NCBI RefSeq assembly: GCF_000828615.1
Contig: NZ_AP012273.1
Location: forward strand, 1,674,001 to 1,738,000
Length of the DNA: 64,000 nt
Direction of reading: 5' to 3'
From: Thiolapillus brandeum
GTDB lineage: Bacteria > Pseudomonadota > Gammaproteobacteria > Chromatiales > Chromatiaceae
Shown here: piece by piece, positions 1 to 9,623 of the stretch
Numbering within the stretch: position 1 is the first letter of the stretch
Layout: each line of letters opens with the position of its first letter
Notes under the pieces: model-generated
Databases searched by the model: none
Seen by the model: the letters and a program-made list of their open reading frames with translations, nothing else
Told to the model about the DNA's origin: nothing
Program-made: the position numbers and the translations under genes

Positions 1-2395
1 GCAATACACGGATGGGACTATGGCGCTTGACCACTCCTTCCACAACCATGCACCCGGCAATGGCGCCCAACTTGGAAGAACGGAATACGTCGCGAACTTC
101 CGCCAGGCCGATGATCTCCTCACGAATTTCCGGCGACAACAGACCGGAAACCGCCTGTTTCACATCATCGATGACTTCATAGATGATGCTGTAGTAACGC
201 AGATCGAGATCGCTTTCCTCGATGACCTTGCGCGCAGCGGCATCGGCCCGCACATTGAAACCGATGATGGCTGCACCGGAAGTCAGGGCCAGGTTGGCGT
301 CCGACTCATTGATGCCACCCACGCCTGAGGCCACAATCTTCACCCGTGCCTCATCCGTGTGTATCTTCTGCAAGGATTCTTTCAGGGCTTCCACGGAACC
401 CTGTACATCAGCCTTGATAATCAGGTTGACATAGGCCACATCACCTTCGCCCATACGCGTGAACATCTCGTTGAGCTTGGCGGCCTTCTGTTCCGCCAGG
501 CGGGAATCGCGCTGCTGTTCGCGACGATTTTCCGCCACCTCACGAGCCTTCTTCTCATCCTTCAGAGCCACCAGGCCGTCACCCGCCTGAGGAGTACCGG
601 ACAGACCCAAAACCTCCACAGGCGTTGAAGGGCCGGCTTCGGTCACGGGTTTGCCATTCTCATCGAACATGGCGCGCACCCGGCCGAACTCCACACCAGC
701 CACTACGGCATCTCCCTTGTGCAGGGTGCCGGATTGCACCAGCACCGTAGCGACCGGGCCACGGCCCTTGTCCAGACTGGATTCAACGATGGTTCCCTGA
801 GCCAGGCCTTCTACAGGTGCTTTGAATTCATGCATTTCAGCCTGCAGCAAAATACCATCCAACAATGCATCCACGCCCTCGCCGGTCTTGGCAGAGACCT
901 GGATGAACTGGGTATCACCACCCCAGTCTTCAGGCACCACTTCCTCGGCCACCAATTCCTGCATGACGCGATCCGGCTGGGCTTCAGGCTTGTCGATTTT
1001 GTTCACGGCCACGATCAGTGGAACCCCGGCAGCCTTGGCATGCTGCACGGCTTCCTTGGTCTGAGGCATGACGCCATCATCCGCTGCTACCACCAGAATG
1101 ATGATATCCGTGGCTTTGGCACCCCGGGCACGCATGGCGGAAAAGGCCGCGTGCCCTGGCGTATCCAGAAAAGTAATGGTGCCATGATCGGTTTCCACCC
1201 GGTAGGCGCCAATGTGCTGGGTAATACCACCAGCCTCGCCATCAGCCACCCGGGACTTGCGGATGTAGTCCAGCAGGGAGGTCTTGCCGTGATCCACATG
1301 ACCCATGATCGTGACTACGGGCGCACGCGGCAGCAATTCACCCTGAGGTTCTTCAGAGATCTCCGCGAGCAATTTGTCTTCCACGTCTTCTTTCTTCTGG
1401 AATACGACCTTGTGCCCCATTTCCTCAACAACCAGGGCTGCAGTATCCTGATCCAGCACCTGGTTGATGGTGACCATCATGCCCATCTTCATGAGTTCTT
1501 TGATCACCTCGGCGGCCTTGACCGACATCTGCTGGGCCAGTTCTCCCACGCTGATGTTGTCAGGGACTTTCACTTCGCGCACGACCGGGGCTGTTGGTTT
1601 CTGGAAACCGTGATCCATATCCGCCTGGGCGGCATCACGGCCACGGCTCTTGCGCGACGGCTTGCGGCGGCCACTCTTGCCGGCTGCCACATGAAGCTCC
1701 TTGCGTCCGCGACCGGGTTTTCCGGCACCGGCACGACGCTGGGCCTTTTCCTTGCGCTCCCGGGCTTCCTGCTGGCTTTTACGCTGCTCCTGGGCACGGC
1801 GAGCCATCTCCAGGTCTTTTTCCTTTTGTTTCTTTTCAGCCTCCACCCGGGTCCGCTCTTCCTCTTCCGCACGGGTGCGCGCTTCCTCGGCACGCTGCTT
1901 CTCTTCCTTTTCTGCTTGCAGCAGGGCTTCCTGGGCCTTGCGGCGGGCGCGTTCCTGCTCTTCTGCCTGACGGCGCTGCTGTTCCTGCTCTGCCAAAGCC
2001 TGCTTGGCTGCTTCGGCTTCCTTGAGCAACTGTTCCTTGTCCGTCTGCTCTGCTGACTGCCTGGCATAGGTGCGCTTGCGGCGCACTTCCACGTTCACGG
2101 TCTTGGCGGTTCGCGCGGCGCGTGCCGATGGAGAACGACCAGCCGATGCCGGTTGTTTCAGCTCTGTGGTGGTCTTGCGCTTAAGGGTCACCTTGCCGGT
2201 CTTGGCCGCCTTGGCCGCCGGTTCCTTCTTGCCGTGACTGCGACGCAAATAGCTAAGAAGCTCGATCTTCTCTTCTGCGGTGACGGCATCGTCACCATCT
2301 TTCTTTTCCAGACCCGCCTGGGCAAGTTGCTGCAGCAAACGATCTACCGGAACACCTACGGCGGCGGCCAACTGGCTGACTGTTATATCGCTCAT
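1..2395 (-). CDS. infB: Translation initiation factor IF-2 (C-terminus cut by window edge)
   Basis: GTPase that places initiator tRNA on the 30S subunit and promotes 50S joining in the cytoplasm. About 798 residues are present; the C-terminal end lies beyond base 1. In order: an IF2_N domain at residues 1-55, a long Lys/Arg/Glu/Gln-rich charged linker to about 270, a second IF2_N-like domain, then the G domain with GHVDHGKTS near residue 365, DTPGH, and VNKIDKPE near 462. The ATG at 2395 is chosen because AGGAGGTA lies just upstream (2401-2408). That Shine-Dalgarno overlaps the nusA stop codon, so the two genes are probably translationally coupled. Family identity is certain; only the end is missing. 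Confidence 0.98.
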   Translation of the reverse strand, partial: MSDITVSQLAAAVGVPVDRLLQQLAQAGLEKKDGDDAVTAEEKIELLSYLRRSHGKKEPAAKAAKTGKVTLKRKTTTELKQPASAGRSPSARAARTAKTVNVEVRRKRTYARQSAEQTDKEQLLKEAEAAKQALAEQEQQRRQAEEQERARRKAQEALLQAEKEEKQRAEEARTRAEEEERTRVEAEKKQKEKDLEMARRAQEQRKSQQEARERKEKAQRRAGAGKPGRGRKELHVAAGKSGRRKPSRKSRGRDAAQADMDHGFQKPTAPVVREVKVPDNISVGELAQQMSVKAAEVIKELMKMGMMVTINQVLDQDTAALVVEEMGHKVVFQKKEDVEDKLLAEISEEPQGELLPRAPVVTIMGHVDHGKTSLLDYIRKSRVADGEAGGITQHIGAYRVETDHGTITFLDTPGHAAFSAMRARGAKATDIIILVVAADDGVMPQTKEAVQHAKAAGVPLIVAVNKIDKPEAQPDRVMQELVAEEVVPEDWGGDTQFIQVSAKTGEGVDALLDGILLQAEMHEFKAPVEGLAQGTIVESSLDKGRGPVATVLVQSGTLHKGDAVVAGVEFGRVRAMFDENGKPVTEAGPSTPVEVLGLSGTPQAGDGLVALKDEKKAREVAENRREQQRDSRLAEQKAAKLNEMFTRMGEGDVAYVNLIIKADVQGSVEALKESLQKIHTDEARVKIVASGVGGINESDANLALTSGAAIIGFNVRADAAARKVIEESDLDLRYYSIIYEVIDDVKQAVSGLLSPEIREEIIGLAEVRDVFRSSKLGAIAGCMVVEGVVKRHSPIRVL

Positions 2396-2406
2396 GCCAT
2401 TACCTC

Positions 2407-3927
2407 CTAGCCTTCGGACTCTGTTTCTGATTCTGCCTCTTCAAACCATGGCGCCCGTGCGGTCATGATAAGTTCACCGGCGCGCTTTTCATCCATGCCC
2501 TCGAGCTCCATGAGCTCATCCACTGACTGCTCGGCCAGATCTTCCATGCTGGTCACACCTACTGACGCCAGCTGATGCGCCAGATCCTCGCTCATGCCCT
2601 CCATGGTAAGCAGATCTTCAGCAGGTTCCGCATCAGAGAGATTCTCTTCCTTGGCGATGGCGTTGGTCAGCAGGGCATCGCTGGCGCGGCTGCGCAGTTC
2701 AGCGACAACATCTTCATCGAATTCTTCAATGGCCAGCAGTTCCTCTTCCGGCACGAAGGCAATTTCCTCGACCGAGGTAAAGCCTTCCTGAGCCAGGATG
2801 ACGGCCACTTCCTCATCCACATCCAGCTGCTCCATGAAGCCCTTCACAAACTGCTGGGCCTCGGCATCCACCTTCTCCGCCAGTTCCTCTTCGCTCATCA
2901 CGTTGAGGGTCCAGCCGGTCAGCTGGCTGGCCAGGCGGATATTCTGGCCACCACTGCCAATGGCCTGGGAAAGGTTCTCTTCCTTGACGGAAATATCCAT
3001 GGCATGAGCATCCTCGTCCACAACGATGGAAGAGACTTCTGCCGGGGACATGGCGTTGATGATGAACTGGGCGGGATTCTCATCCCACAGGATGATGTCC
3101 ACTCGCTCACCAGCCAGTTCATTGGATACAGCCTGTACCCGTGAACCCCGCATACCAACGCAAGCACCCACGGGATCAATGCGCGGGTCATTGGTGCGTA
3201 CCGCAATCTTGGCTCGGCGTCCGGGATCACGGGCGGCACCAAGAATTTCGATCAGGCCATCACCCACCTCCGGCACTTCCAGCTTGAACAGCTCGATGAG
3301 CAGCTCTGGCGCGGTGCGCGACACGAACAGTTGGGGGCCACGCACATCCGTGCGGATTTCTTTCAGGAAGCCACGCAGGCGGTCGCCAATACGCACAGGC
3401 TCCTTGGGGATGACATCACTGCGGGGAACAATCGCTTCGGCATTGTTGCCAAGATCCAGGATGATCGAACCACGATCCAGGCGCTTGACCAGGCCGGTGA
3501 CCAGTTGTCCCACCTTGTCTTCGTAGGCCTCCACCACCTTGGCGCGCTCGGCTTCACGAACCTTTTGCACGATAACCTGCTTGGCGGTCTGGGCGGCAAT
3601 GCGGCCAAACTCGATGGACTCCATGGGCTCTTCGACATAGTCGCCAGGCTGAATCTCGGGATCTTCAGCACGCGCAGCACTTAGAGTAATCTCCGATTTG
3701 GGATTTTCCAGCACCGGGTTCTCGCTATCATCAACCACCAGCCAGCGGCGATAGGTATCATAATCTCCGGTCTCGCGATCGATGACCACACGGACTTCAA
3801 TATCCCCGCCATGTTTTTTTCGTGTTGCAGAAGCAAGTGCCGCCTCGATGGCTTCGAAAATAACATCCTTTTCGACTTCTTTTTCGTTAGACACTGCGTC
3901 CACGACGAACAAGATTTCTTTGGTCAT
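2407..3927 (-). CDS. nusA: Transcription termination/antitermination factor NusA
   Basis: Binds RNA polymerase and nascent RNA to control pausing, termination and antitermination. The 506 residues match the usual proteobacterial length. Visible parts are the NusA N-terminal domain (about 1-125), an S1 domain (about 130-200), paired KH domains with [13 protein letters not shown] and [12 protein letters not shown], and two acidic C-terminal repeats (about 365-500) of the type that binds the polymerase alpha CTD in Escherichia coli. The gene lies between rimP and infB, 18 nt after rimP and 11 nt before infB, which is the classic operon order. The ATG at 3927 follows a GAGGG ribosome site. Confidence 0.98.
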   Translation of the reverse strand: MTKEILFVVDAVSNEKEVEKDVIFEAIEAALASATRKKHGGDIEVRVVIDRETGDYDTYRRWLVVDDSENPVLENPKSEITLSAARAEDPEIQPGDYVEEPMESIEFGRIAAQTAKQVIVQKVREAERAKVVEAYEDKVGQLVTGLVKRLDRGSIILDLGNNAEAIVPRSDVIPKEPVRIGDRLRGFLKEIRTDVRGPQLFVSRTAPELLIELFKLEVPEVGDGLIEILGAARDPGRRAKIAVRTNDPRIDPVGACVGMRGSRVQAVSNELAGERVDIILWDENPAQFIINAMSPAEVSSIVVDEDAHAMDISVKEENLSQAIGSGGQNIRLASQLTGWTLNVMSEEELAEKVDAEAQQFVKGFMEQLDVDEEVAVILAQEGFTSVEEIAFVPEEELLAIEEFDEDVVAELRSRASDALLTNAIAKEENLSDAEPAEDLLTMEGMSEDLAHQLASVGVTSMEDLAEQSVDELMELEGMDEKRAGELIMTARAPWFEEAESETESEG

Positions 3928-3945
3928 CGCAATACCCTCAATAAA

Positions 3946-4404
3946 TTAGAATTCCGGGACAAGTCGGGCCTCCTGAATCTGATCCAGATATAAAGGATAG
4001 ACTTCTCCATCCACCTCTACCAGAATATGGTTGTCCTCAAGTCCCAATAACAAACCCTTGTACTTGCGCCTGCCGCCAACAGACGGGTCAAGCTTTACAT
4101 TCACCTGGCGCCCGATGTAGCGCTCGAACTGTTCTGCATCGAAAATGGGCCGGTCCATTCCCGGGGAAGAAACTTCCAGGCTGTACTGCCCTGGCAGTGG
4201 ATCTTCCACATCCAGCACACCACTGAGCTGGTGGCTCACGGCGGCGCAATCGTCCACACTGATACCCTTTTCCTGATCAATATAGACACGCAACAGGTTG
4301 CCACCCTGATAGCCGCTCAGGTACTCCACCCCAACCAGCTCATAACCCATGGGTTCAACCACGCCGCGCACGACTTCCTGCAATTTGGCCGATGCTTTCT
4401 GCAT
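3946..4404 (-). CDS. rimP: Ribosome maturation factor RimP
   Basis: Needed for 30S subunit maturation. The 152 residues have the two-domain RimP layout: an N-terminal alpha/beta domain with GYELVGVEYL and LLRVYIDQEKGISVDDC, then PLPGQYSLEVSSPGMDRP, and a C-terminal SH3-like barrel with LLGLEDNHILVEVDG. It is the first gene of rimP-nusA-infB. In E. coli metY precedes rimP; no tRNA is visible here and a structured leader with two terminator-like hairpins takes its place. The ATG at 4404 gives the standard family N-terminus. Confidence 0.97.
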   Translation of the reverse strand: MQKASAKLQEVVRGVVEPMGYELVGVEYLSGYQGGNLLRVYIDQEKGISVDDCAAVSHQLSGVLDVEDPLPGQYSLEVSSPGMDRPIFDAEQFERYIGRQVNVKLDPSVGGRRKYKGLLLGLEDNHILVEVDGEVYPLYLDQIQEARLVPEF

Positions 4405-4428
4405 TTAGCTTCAAAAAACTCCAAAAAC

Positions 4429-4451
4429 AAAAAAATGGGCACGAGGCCCAT
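4429..4451 (-). terminator. Terminator-like hairpin 2 in the rimP leader
   Basis: On the minus strand ATGGGC-CTCGT-GCCCAT is followed by seven T residues (A run 4429-4435 on the plus strand). It lies about 25 bp before the rimP start and points into the operon, so it would act as an attenuator rather than an end-of-gene terminator. Seen directly; the role is inferred. Confidence 0.6.
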
Positions 4452-4469
4452 TCCTGATATTCCAGCAAC

Positions 4470-4491
4470 AAAAAACCCCGTAAACGGGGTT
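4470..4491 (-). terminator. Terminator-like hairpin 1 in the rimP leader
   Basis: On the minus strand AACCCCG-TTTA-CGGGGTT is followed by a run of T. It is the first of two tandem intrinsic-terminator shapes between the promoter and rimP. It could attenuate the operon or terminate a short leader RNA. There is no upstream gene for it to end: the nearest minus-strand gene upstream, rnfH, is more than 200 bp away and the rimP promoter lies between. Confidence 0.6.
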
Positions 4492-4494
4492 CCA

Positions 4495-4550
4495 GGGAAT
4501 TCATCTAAGGAATTACCCTTTTGTTACGCCATCCGGCGAACAACCGTAAC
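4495..4550 (-). promoter_or_regulatory. Structured 5' leader of rimP-nusA-infB
   Basis: Between the promoter and the terminator-like hairpins the minus-strand RNA can form two further stems. One pairs GTTACG with CGTAAC (4523-4528 with 4545-4550) and encloses a GCC-GGAT-GGC hairpin. The other pairs GGGTAATTC with GAATTCCC (4495-4502 with 4510-4518, one bulge). I do not recognise a known riboswitch. An Rfam rimP leader exists in enterobacteria, but I cannot show homology by eye. Confidence 0.45.
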
Positions 4551-4578
4551 CGGGCTTCCTGCCCTCTCATGCGGCGCG

Positions 4579-4607
4579 ATAATAGGTTTTTTTGCCTTCA
4601 AGGTCAA
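4579..4607 (-). promoter_or_regulatory. Sigma-70 promoter of rimP-nusA-infB
   Basis: On the minus strand TTGACC (4602-4607) and TATTAT (4579-4584) are separated by exactly 17 bp. The bases just after the -10 are CGCGCCGC, a GC-rich discriminator of the kind found at stringently controlled translation operons. The expected start is near 4572, giving a leader of about 170 nt. Confidence 0.75.
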
Positions 4608-4704
4608 GATGAACCATCAAATAAAAGAGCGCCCAGACTCGAAAACCCCTCACAATAAAAACCTATTCTGTTGATATTTAGTGAATTTTTTCCTATCTAC
4701 GCCG

Positions 4705-5016
4705 CTATTTTCCCTCCTCCCGGCCACCACCTTTGCGCAACACCTTTCCCTGGCGTGCGCGTTTCTTGCGCGCTTCCTTGGGATCAGCAATCAGGGGGCG
4801 GTAGATTTCCACGCGGTCGCCCGGATAGAGCACCGCATCGAGTTTCGCTGCCTTGCCAAATACGCCCACCTTGTTTTTTGCCAGGTCTATCTCAGGATGG
4901 ACTTCGAGTATTCCCGAAGCCTGTATGGCCTGTTGCACCGTCATACCCGGCTCACCCTCCACCAGGTGCACAATCTGTTCATCGGGCAAGGCGTAAGCTA
5001 CTTCAACCTGAATCAT
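4705..5016 (-). CDS. rnfH: RnfH/RatB family protein (UPF0125)
   Basis: Small ubiquitin-like-fold protein of the RnfH family, 103 residues. It carries the family start IQVEVAYALPDEQ, the central GVFGKAAKLDAVLYPGDRVEIYRPL and a very basic Lys/Arg/Gly-rich tail. E. coli RatB is the homologue. The biochemical role is unsettled: it was named from a link to Rnf complexes in Rhodobacter, and it pairs with RatA in enterics. Its start overlaps the ratA stop by 4 nt (ATGA type), so the two are co-translated. No Rnf genes occur in the window. Confidence 0.9.
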   Translation of the reverse strand: MIQVEVAYALPDEQIVHLVEGEPGMTVQQAIQASGILEVHPEIDLAKNKVGVFGKAAKLDAVLYPGDRVEIYRPLIADPKEARKKRARQGKVLRKGGGREEGK

Positions 5017-5456
5017 ATCGCGACTCCTTTGGCCAGATCGTTGGCGCGTTTGCAGAAAGCATCTACCAGTGAATTGGCAATCTGTGAGAACACAATACCA
5101 AAAGCCTTGTCCATCAGGCCACTGGAAAATTCAAACTCCAGGCACAGTACGACTTTGCAGGCATTCTCACGCAGTTCATTGAACTCCCATGCCCCTTCAA
5201 GCTTGCGGAAGGGGCCTTCCCGCAGATGAATGTCGATGCGATGGTAAGGGTGCAGTGTATTGCAAGTGGAAAAAGCCCGGGTTACGCCAGCCTTGGATAC
5301 CACGATTTCTCCGCAAAGCTCATCTTCCGTGCGTGACAGAAGCTTCCCGCCTTTGCACCAGGGCAAAAACTCAGGATAGCTTTCCACATCATTGACGATC
5401 TCGAACAGAACTTCCGCCGATACGGCCACCAACGCCGATTTCTCCACTACCGCCAT
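5013..5456 (-). CDS. ratA: RatA/COQ10-type START-domain protein
   Basis: 147 residues of the polyketide cyclase/START superfamily, with the RatA hallmarks SYPEFLPWC near residue 27 and FKRANDL-like ending CKRANDLAKG. E. coli RatA was reported to block 70S assembly by binding 50S subunits, while mitochondrial COQ10 homologues bind ubiquinone, so the true role is open. Its ATG shares one base with the stop of the upstream symporter gene (TGATG), and its end overlaps rnfH by 4 nt. The ratA-rnfH pair facing smpB is a conserved gammaproteobacterial arrangement. Confidence 0.92.
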   Translation of the reverse strand: MAVVEKSALVAVSAEVLFEIVNDVESYPEFLPWCKGGKLLSRTEDELCGEIVVSKAGVTRAFSTCNTLHPYHRIDIHLREGPFRKLEGAWEFNELRENACKVVLCLEFEFSSGLMDKAFGIVFSQIANSLVDAFCKRANDLAKGVAI

Positions 5457-6991
5457 CAGCCGCGCCTCACTTCCCGGTCGAGCTCGCCACTACGCAGCTT
5501 TTCCAGGTAATTGTCCAGCCTGCGCTTTACCCGTCCGCTCAAGGCATACAGGGCAAACATGTTGGGAAAGGCCATTGACAGCAACAGATAGTCACTGAAG
5601 TTCAAAACAGCAGAAGCGCTACCAATGGAACCTGCCACTATCACCAGCACAAAAGTGAGCTTGTATATCATGGACCAGCGCTCTCCGAACATATAGGTCC
5701 AGCAGCGCTCGCCGTAGTAGGACCAGGAGATCATGGTGGAATAGGCAAACAGCACTACCGAAATGGACAGCACCACGGGGAACCAGCTGATGACACTACC
5801 GAAAGCCATGGCTGTGAGCGCCGCCCCCTGATTGTTGGCAATGAGTTCCGCATGCTGGCCATTGGCATCGTACACACCGGTGATGATGATCACCAGGGCC
5901 GTCATGGTGCATATCACCACAGTATCGATGAAGGGCTCCATGAGTGCCACGATACCCTGACGCACAGGATAGGGTGTACGGGCCGTAGAATGGGCAATGG
6001 CTGCAGAACCAATGCCGGCCTCACTGGAGAACGCCGCACGCCTGAAGCCCTGCACCATGATGCCGACAAAAGCCCCCATTCCGGCTTCCATACTGAAGGC
6101 ACTGGAGAAAATCAGACTGAACACTTCAGGCACTTTCTCCACATTGGAAAAAACGATCCAGCACGCTGCTGTCAGGTAGATCCCCACCATGGTGGGAACA
6201 ATGGCTTCTGCAACATGTGCGATGCGGCGAATGCCGCCGATAATAACGATTCCCACAAGAAACCCCATGACCATGCCATAGATCCAGGGTTCCTGGGCCA
6301 GATAGGGAATCTGCTGTTTCACCGCCGTCAATGACTGGTTGACCTGAAAAGCATTGCCGCCACCCAGTGAAGCGCCAATAGTAAGAATGGAAAACAGTAC
6401 AGCCAGTATCTTTCCAAACCCTTTCCAGCCCATGTCGGCAAACCCCCGGGAGAGGTATTCCATGGCGCCCCCCATGACATGGCCGTCCGGCCGGGTTTCC
6501 CGGTACATTTGGGCCAGACTGGCTTCGGTGAACTTGGTGCTCATGCCCAGCAACCCGGCAATGATCATCCAGAAAGTCGCACCGGGACCGCCGATACCGA
6601 TAGCAATGGCCACTCCGGCGATATTTCCCAGCCCTACGGTGGCAGACAGAGCCGTGGTCAATGCCTGAAATGGCGTGACCTCACCCACATCATCCGGACG
6701 ACTGTAACGCCCACGCAGAATGGCCACGGAATGCCCCAGCAGGCGGAAATTGATGAAGCCCATCTTTACCGTGAGAAAGATGGCACCGGCAATCAACCAG
6801 GCCACGATGAAAGGGAATTCACCCTCACCAGGAAAGACATCGAAAAACAACAGGGTGTCCAGCCATCCATTGAGCCCCACCAGTCCATTGTTCAGGATGC
6901 TGGCTGCGGCCGCCTCCTCTCCTGCCATGGCGCTTTGCGCCGCAATCATTGCGGCAAGCAATGAAAAAGTCCTGAACAAAATGCCTTTCAC
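5456..6991 (-). CDS. Alanine/glycine:cation symporter (AGCS family)
   Basis: Inner-membrane sodium-coupled importer of small neutral amino acids. The 511 residues hold about 10-11 hydrophobic segments. AGCS signatures include [19 protein letters not shown] near residue 112, GGPGATFWM, and [18 protein letters not shown] near 325. An extra N-terminal hydrophobic stretch ending SAMAG may be a cleaved signal. The start is GTG at 6991, 9 nt after GAGGAG; no in-frame ATG is as well placed. It heads a likely symporter-ratA-rnfH transcript and is divergent from smpB. The substrate is assigned by family only. Confidence 0.93.
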   Translation of the reverse strand: MKGILFRTFSLLAAMIAAQSAMAGEEAAAASILNNGLVGLNGWLDTLLFFDVFPGEGEFPFIVAWLIAGAIFLTVKMGFINFRLLGHSVAILRGRYSRPDDVGEVTPFQALTTALSATVGLGNIAGVAIAIGIGGPGATFWMIIAGLLGMSTKFTEASLAQMYRETRPDGHVMGGAMEYLSRGFADMGWKGFGKILAVLFSILTIGASLGGGNAFQVNQSLTAVKQQIPYLAQEPWIYGMVMGFLVGIVIIGGIRRIAHVAEAIVPTMVGIYLTAACWIVFSNVEKVPEVFSLIFSSAFSMEAGMGAFVGIMVQGFRRAAFSSEAGIGSAAIAHSTARTPYPVRQGIVALMEPFIDTVVICTMTALVIIITGVYDANGQHAELIANNQGAALTAMAFGSVISWFPVVLSISVVLFAYSTMISWSYYGERCWTYMFGERWSMIYKLTFVLVIVAGSIGSASAVLNFSDYLLLSMAFPNMFALYALSGRVKRRLDNYLEKLRSGELDREVRRG

Positions 6992-7014
6992 GGATCACAT
7001 CTCCTCTAAATCAT

Positions 7015-7044
7015 TTTTCATGTCAGCATCCCGCAGGTTACAAT
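7015..7044 (+). promoter_or_regulatory. Possible smpB promoter giving a near-leaderless mRNA
   Basis: TACAAT at 7039-7044 is a good -10 and TTTTCA at 7015-7020 (18 bp spacer) a weak -35. The smpB ATG begins 7 bases after the -10, where transcription should start. No Shine-Dalgarno precedes the ATG, which fits a leaderless message. Prediction only. Confidence 0.4.
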
Positions 7045-7050
7045 TCGCCC

Positions 7051-7530
7051 ATGGCCAAAAAACCAAAAAACAAGGGCAGCAAGGGCAACACCATTACCCT
7101 CAACAAATCCGCCGGACACGATTTTTTCATCGAACAGCGCTTCGAGGCAGGTATTGCCCTGGAAGGCTGGGAAGTGAAGAGTTTGCGGGAAAATCGCGTC
7201 AATCTCAAGGAGGCCTACATCCTCATCAAGGATGACGAACTGTGGCTGTTCGGCGCTCACATCACGCCCTTGCCCACGGCCTCTACCCATATCAACCCGG
7301 ATCCCACCCGCACCCGGAAACTACTCATGCACCGGCGTGAGATCGACATGTTACGCGGCCAGGTGGAACGCAAGGGCTACACTCTGGTAGCCACGGCCAT
7401 GTACTGGAAAAAAGGACGGGCCAAACTGGAGATCGGCCTGGCCAAGGGCAAAAAGCAGCACGACAAGCGTGCCGTGTCAAAGGATCGGGACTGGCAGCGG
7501 GAAAAACAACGCCTGTTCAAGAGAGGCTGA
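7051..7530 (+). CDS. smpB: SsrA-binding protein SmpB
   Basis: Binds tmRNA and delivers it to stalled ribosomes for trans-translation. The 159 residues show the full family pattern: [34 protein letters not shown], the [12 protein letters not shown] segment, and the basic tail [18 protein letters not shown] that enters the decoding site. No ssrA gene is seen nearby. No ribosome-binding site precedes the ATG, and a -10-like TACAAT lies immediately upstream, so the message may be leaderless. A PPK2 gene follows 70 bp downstream on the same strand. Confidence 0.98.
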   Translation: MAKKPKNKGSKGNTITLNKSAGHDFFIEQRFEAGIALEGWEVKSLRENRVNLKEAYILIKDDELWLFGAHITPLPTASTHINPDPTRTRKLLMHRREIDMLRGQVERKGYTLVATAMYWKKGRAKLEIGLAKGKKQHDKRAVSKDRDWQREKQRLFKRG

Positions 7531-7600
7531 CAGATATCAACATTCAGCCCTTTCTCCGGGGCATAATAGTCAAATACCAAAATAGCAGCGGAACACGACC

Positions 7601-8500
7601 ATGGACAACCAGCTCATCGAAATCGACGGCCAACAAATGACCGTCGATGAACTCATCGAACGCTATCAGGATGCAAAAAACGCTGAAGGCAAACTCAAGA
7701 AAGCGGCCAAGAAGGCCCTTATACGCCGTCGTCAGGAGCAGTCTCTGAAGCCCTACCAGGCTGAGCTGATCAAACTTCAGCATTATATGGAAAGCACGGG
7801 CAAGCGCATGATCATCCTTTTTGAAGGCCGTGACGCATCAGGAAAAGGCGGCACCATCCGCCGGGTGACCCGCTACATGAATGAAAAGCACTATCGGGTC
7901 GTGGCTCTTGGCAAACCCACCAACGAACAGCGCAGCCAGTGGTTCTTCCAGCGTTATGTCACCCAGTTCCCCCGGGGCGGAGAAGTCGTGCTCTTTGATC
8001 GCAGCTGGTACAACCGGGCCATGGTGGAACCCATCTTCGGTTTCTGCACCGCCGAGGAGCACAAGAACTTCATGCGCGGTGTTGGCGGTTTCGAAAAAGA
8101 CCTGGTTCGCCAGGGAACCATCATGGTGAAGCTCTATTTCAGTGTCACCAAGGAAGAGCAGGCCCGGCGTTTCGAACGCCGCAAGACCGATCCCCTGCGC
8201 CAATGGAAACTGAGCGAGGTTGACGTGCAGGCCCAGGAGCGCTGGGACGACTTCACCACCAGGAAATATGAAATGCTGAAAAAGACCCACACCAGCCATG
8301 CCCCCTGGACGGTGATCCGCTCGAATGACAAGTATCTGGCACGCCTGAATGCCATGAAAGCCATTCTCAACGCAGTGCCCTATGACCGCAGTGATTCAGA
8401 AATAGACTTTGTTCCCGATCCCGCCATCGTCATCTCGGGGGCCAGGGAGGTGGAAATCATGGAAGCGGAACGTCTGCGCAGCGGCAAGTTCACCGCCTGA
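7601..8500 (+). CDS. ppk2: Polyphosphate kinase 2 (PPK2), first copy
   Basis: Transfers phosphate between polyphosphate and nucleotides in the cytoplasm. 299 residues with one PPK2 domain: Walker A GRDASGKGG at 76-84, the lid RRVTRYMN just after it, and Walker B with VVLFDRSWYNRA at 129-140. The size and single domain fit class I/III enzymes that make NTP or NDP from polyphosphate; subclass cannot be fixed by eye. The stop codon overlaps the yceF start by one base (TGATG), so the two are coupled. A second PPK2 lies at 44157-45053 and is clearly divergent, not a recent duplicate. Confidence 0.95.
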   Translation: MDNQLIEIDGQQMTVDELIERYQDAKNAEGKLKKAAKKALIRRRQEQSLKPYQAELIKLQHYMESTGKRMIILFEGRDASGKGGTIRRVTRYMNEKHYRVVALGKPTNEQRSQWFFQRYVTQFPRGGEVVLFDRSWYNRAMVEPIFGFCTAEEHKNFMRGVGGFEKDLVRQGTIMVKLYFSVTKEEQARRFERRKTDPLRQWKLSEVDVQAQERWDDFTTRKYEMLKKTHTSHAPWTVIRSNDKYLARLNAMKAILNAVPYDRSDSEIDFVPDPAIVISGAREVEIMEAERLRSGKFTA

Positions 8501-9078
8501 TGCTGGAACTGGTACTGGGATCCACCTCACCCTTCCGCCGGGAGTTGCTGGAAAAACTGGGACTGCCATTCTCTACCGCAGCGCCGGACGTGGATGAGAC
8601 CCATGACGCGGGGGAAACACCCCAACAACTGGTTCGCCGACTGGCAGAAGCCAAGGCCCGGGCCGTCAGTGGGCAACATCCAAACGCCCTGATCATCGGC
8701 TCCGATCAGGTAGCCTGTGTGGATGAGCAGATTCTCGGAAAACCCGGCAGCCGGGACAAGGCCACCCGTCAGCTCAACACCATGTCAGGTAAAACCGTGA
8801 CCTTCCATACCGGCCTTTGCCTGTATAACAGCCAGGCAGACCGCGTCCAGGTATCCTGCGAACCTTACCGGGTGCATTTCCGCACCCTCGACAGCCAACA
8901 GATTGCGCGCTATGTGGATAAAGAACAGCCCTACAACTGCGCGGGCAGTTTCAAGTCGGAAGGTTTGGGAATCACCCTGTTCCGCAAACTTGAAGGCGAT
9001 GATCCCAATATTCTGGTGGGATTGCCCTTGATACGGCTGGTGGAAATGCTGGACAAAGAAGGCGTAGTGCTCCCCTGA
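8500..9078 (+). CDS. yceF: Maf-family nucleotide pyrophosphatase, YceF type (7-methyl-GTP)
   Basis: Cytoplasmic house-cleaning pyrophosphatase. The 192 residues follow the YceF branch rather than the YhdE branch: LGSTSPFRRELLEKL at the start, VDETHDAGETPQQLV, LIIGSDQV, GKPGS, and CAGSFKSEGLGITLF. E. coli YceF acts on m7GTP. In E. coli, yceF, rluC and rne are neighbours; here yceF, a HAD gene, rluC and rne lie within 4 kb, so the block is conserved though rearranged and joined to ppk2. Confidence 0.93.
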   Translation: MLELVLGSTSPFRRELLEKLGLPFSTAAPDVDETHDAGETPQQLVRRLAEAKARAVSGQHPNALIIGSDQVACVDEQILGKPGSRDKATRQLNTMSGKTVTFHTGLCLYNSQADRVQVSCEPYRVHFRTLDSQQIARYVDKEQPYNCAGSFKSEGLGITLFRKLEGDDPNILVGLPLIRLVEMLDKEGVVLP

Positions 9079-9156
9079 GGCCCCGACCTCCTGTCCGGCG
9101 ACCAGACTCAATCGTTTTGCACCGGGCAACCAGGCGGGTCTGGTTCAGACAGATTC

Positions 9157-9579
9157 CTAGTCCAGCAACCGGACAACCCTCAGAGTTTCCTGGCGCAGCC
9201 CATTGATGGCATTGTCGATATCCGCTACTGCCTTGCCCTCCTTGCCCAACCCATCCCAGTTGCTCTGCCATACCGCGAACAGGGCGGTTGCCTTTTCAGG
9301 GACATGCTCTGGCATCAGGGCGGCCATGTCCCTGAGCACCAGCACCACGGCCCAGCCATCCCTGGGCGTATTGCGCTCGATGGCCTTGTCAAAATGAAGC
9401 CGATAGGTAATGCGCTCCAACTCTCCGAGGTTGCGGATGATTTCGAAGCCGGCAAAGCGGACATTCCGGTTGCGTTCAGTCGACTCGTTACGCCAGGTGT
9501 TGTAACCCAGGGCGGAAAACGCCACCAGCAGGCTGATGATGGCCAGCAGATTGTCTTTCAGTTGGGTCTTGAGATTCAT
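9157..9579 (-). CDS. Hypothetical membrane-anchored protein
   Basis: 140 residues, function unknown. A single membrane helix at about residues 10-27 (NLLAIISLLVAFSALGYNTW) is followed by a mostly helical soluble part rich in charged residues. The topology is probably N-in with the bulk periplasmic. The ATG at 9579 is preferred to a GTG two codons earlier, because AAGGA sits 8 nt before the ATG and almost touches the GTG. It ends convergently with yceF, 78 bp away. Codon use looks like that of its neighbours, so it is probably real. Confidence 0.7.
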   Translation of the reverse strand: MNLKTQLKDNLLAIISLLVAFSALGYNTWRNESTERNRNVRFAGFEIIRNLGELERITYRLHFDKAIERNTPRDGWAVVLVLRDMAALMPEHVPEKATALFAVWQSNWDGLGKEGKAVADIDNAINGLRQETLRVVRLLD

Positions 9580-9623
9580 AGGCACAATCCTTTTCTGTGA
9601 ATCAGACCCGGGAAGCCCCCCAT

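Noticed and set aside
719-2056. 445-codon plus-strand frame
   Set aside because: Antisense to infB, whose protein is clearly recognisable on the minus strand; the plus product is compositionally odd.
4405-4704. tRNA gene (metY) expected before rimP
   Set aside because: No cloverleaf, T-loop GTTCRA or CCA end is visible on either strand.
7531-7600. tmRNA gene after smpB
   Set aside because: The 70 bp gap is too short and contains only the ppk2 leader.
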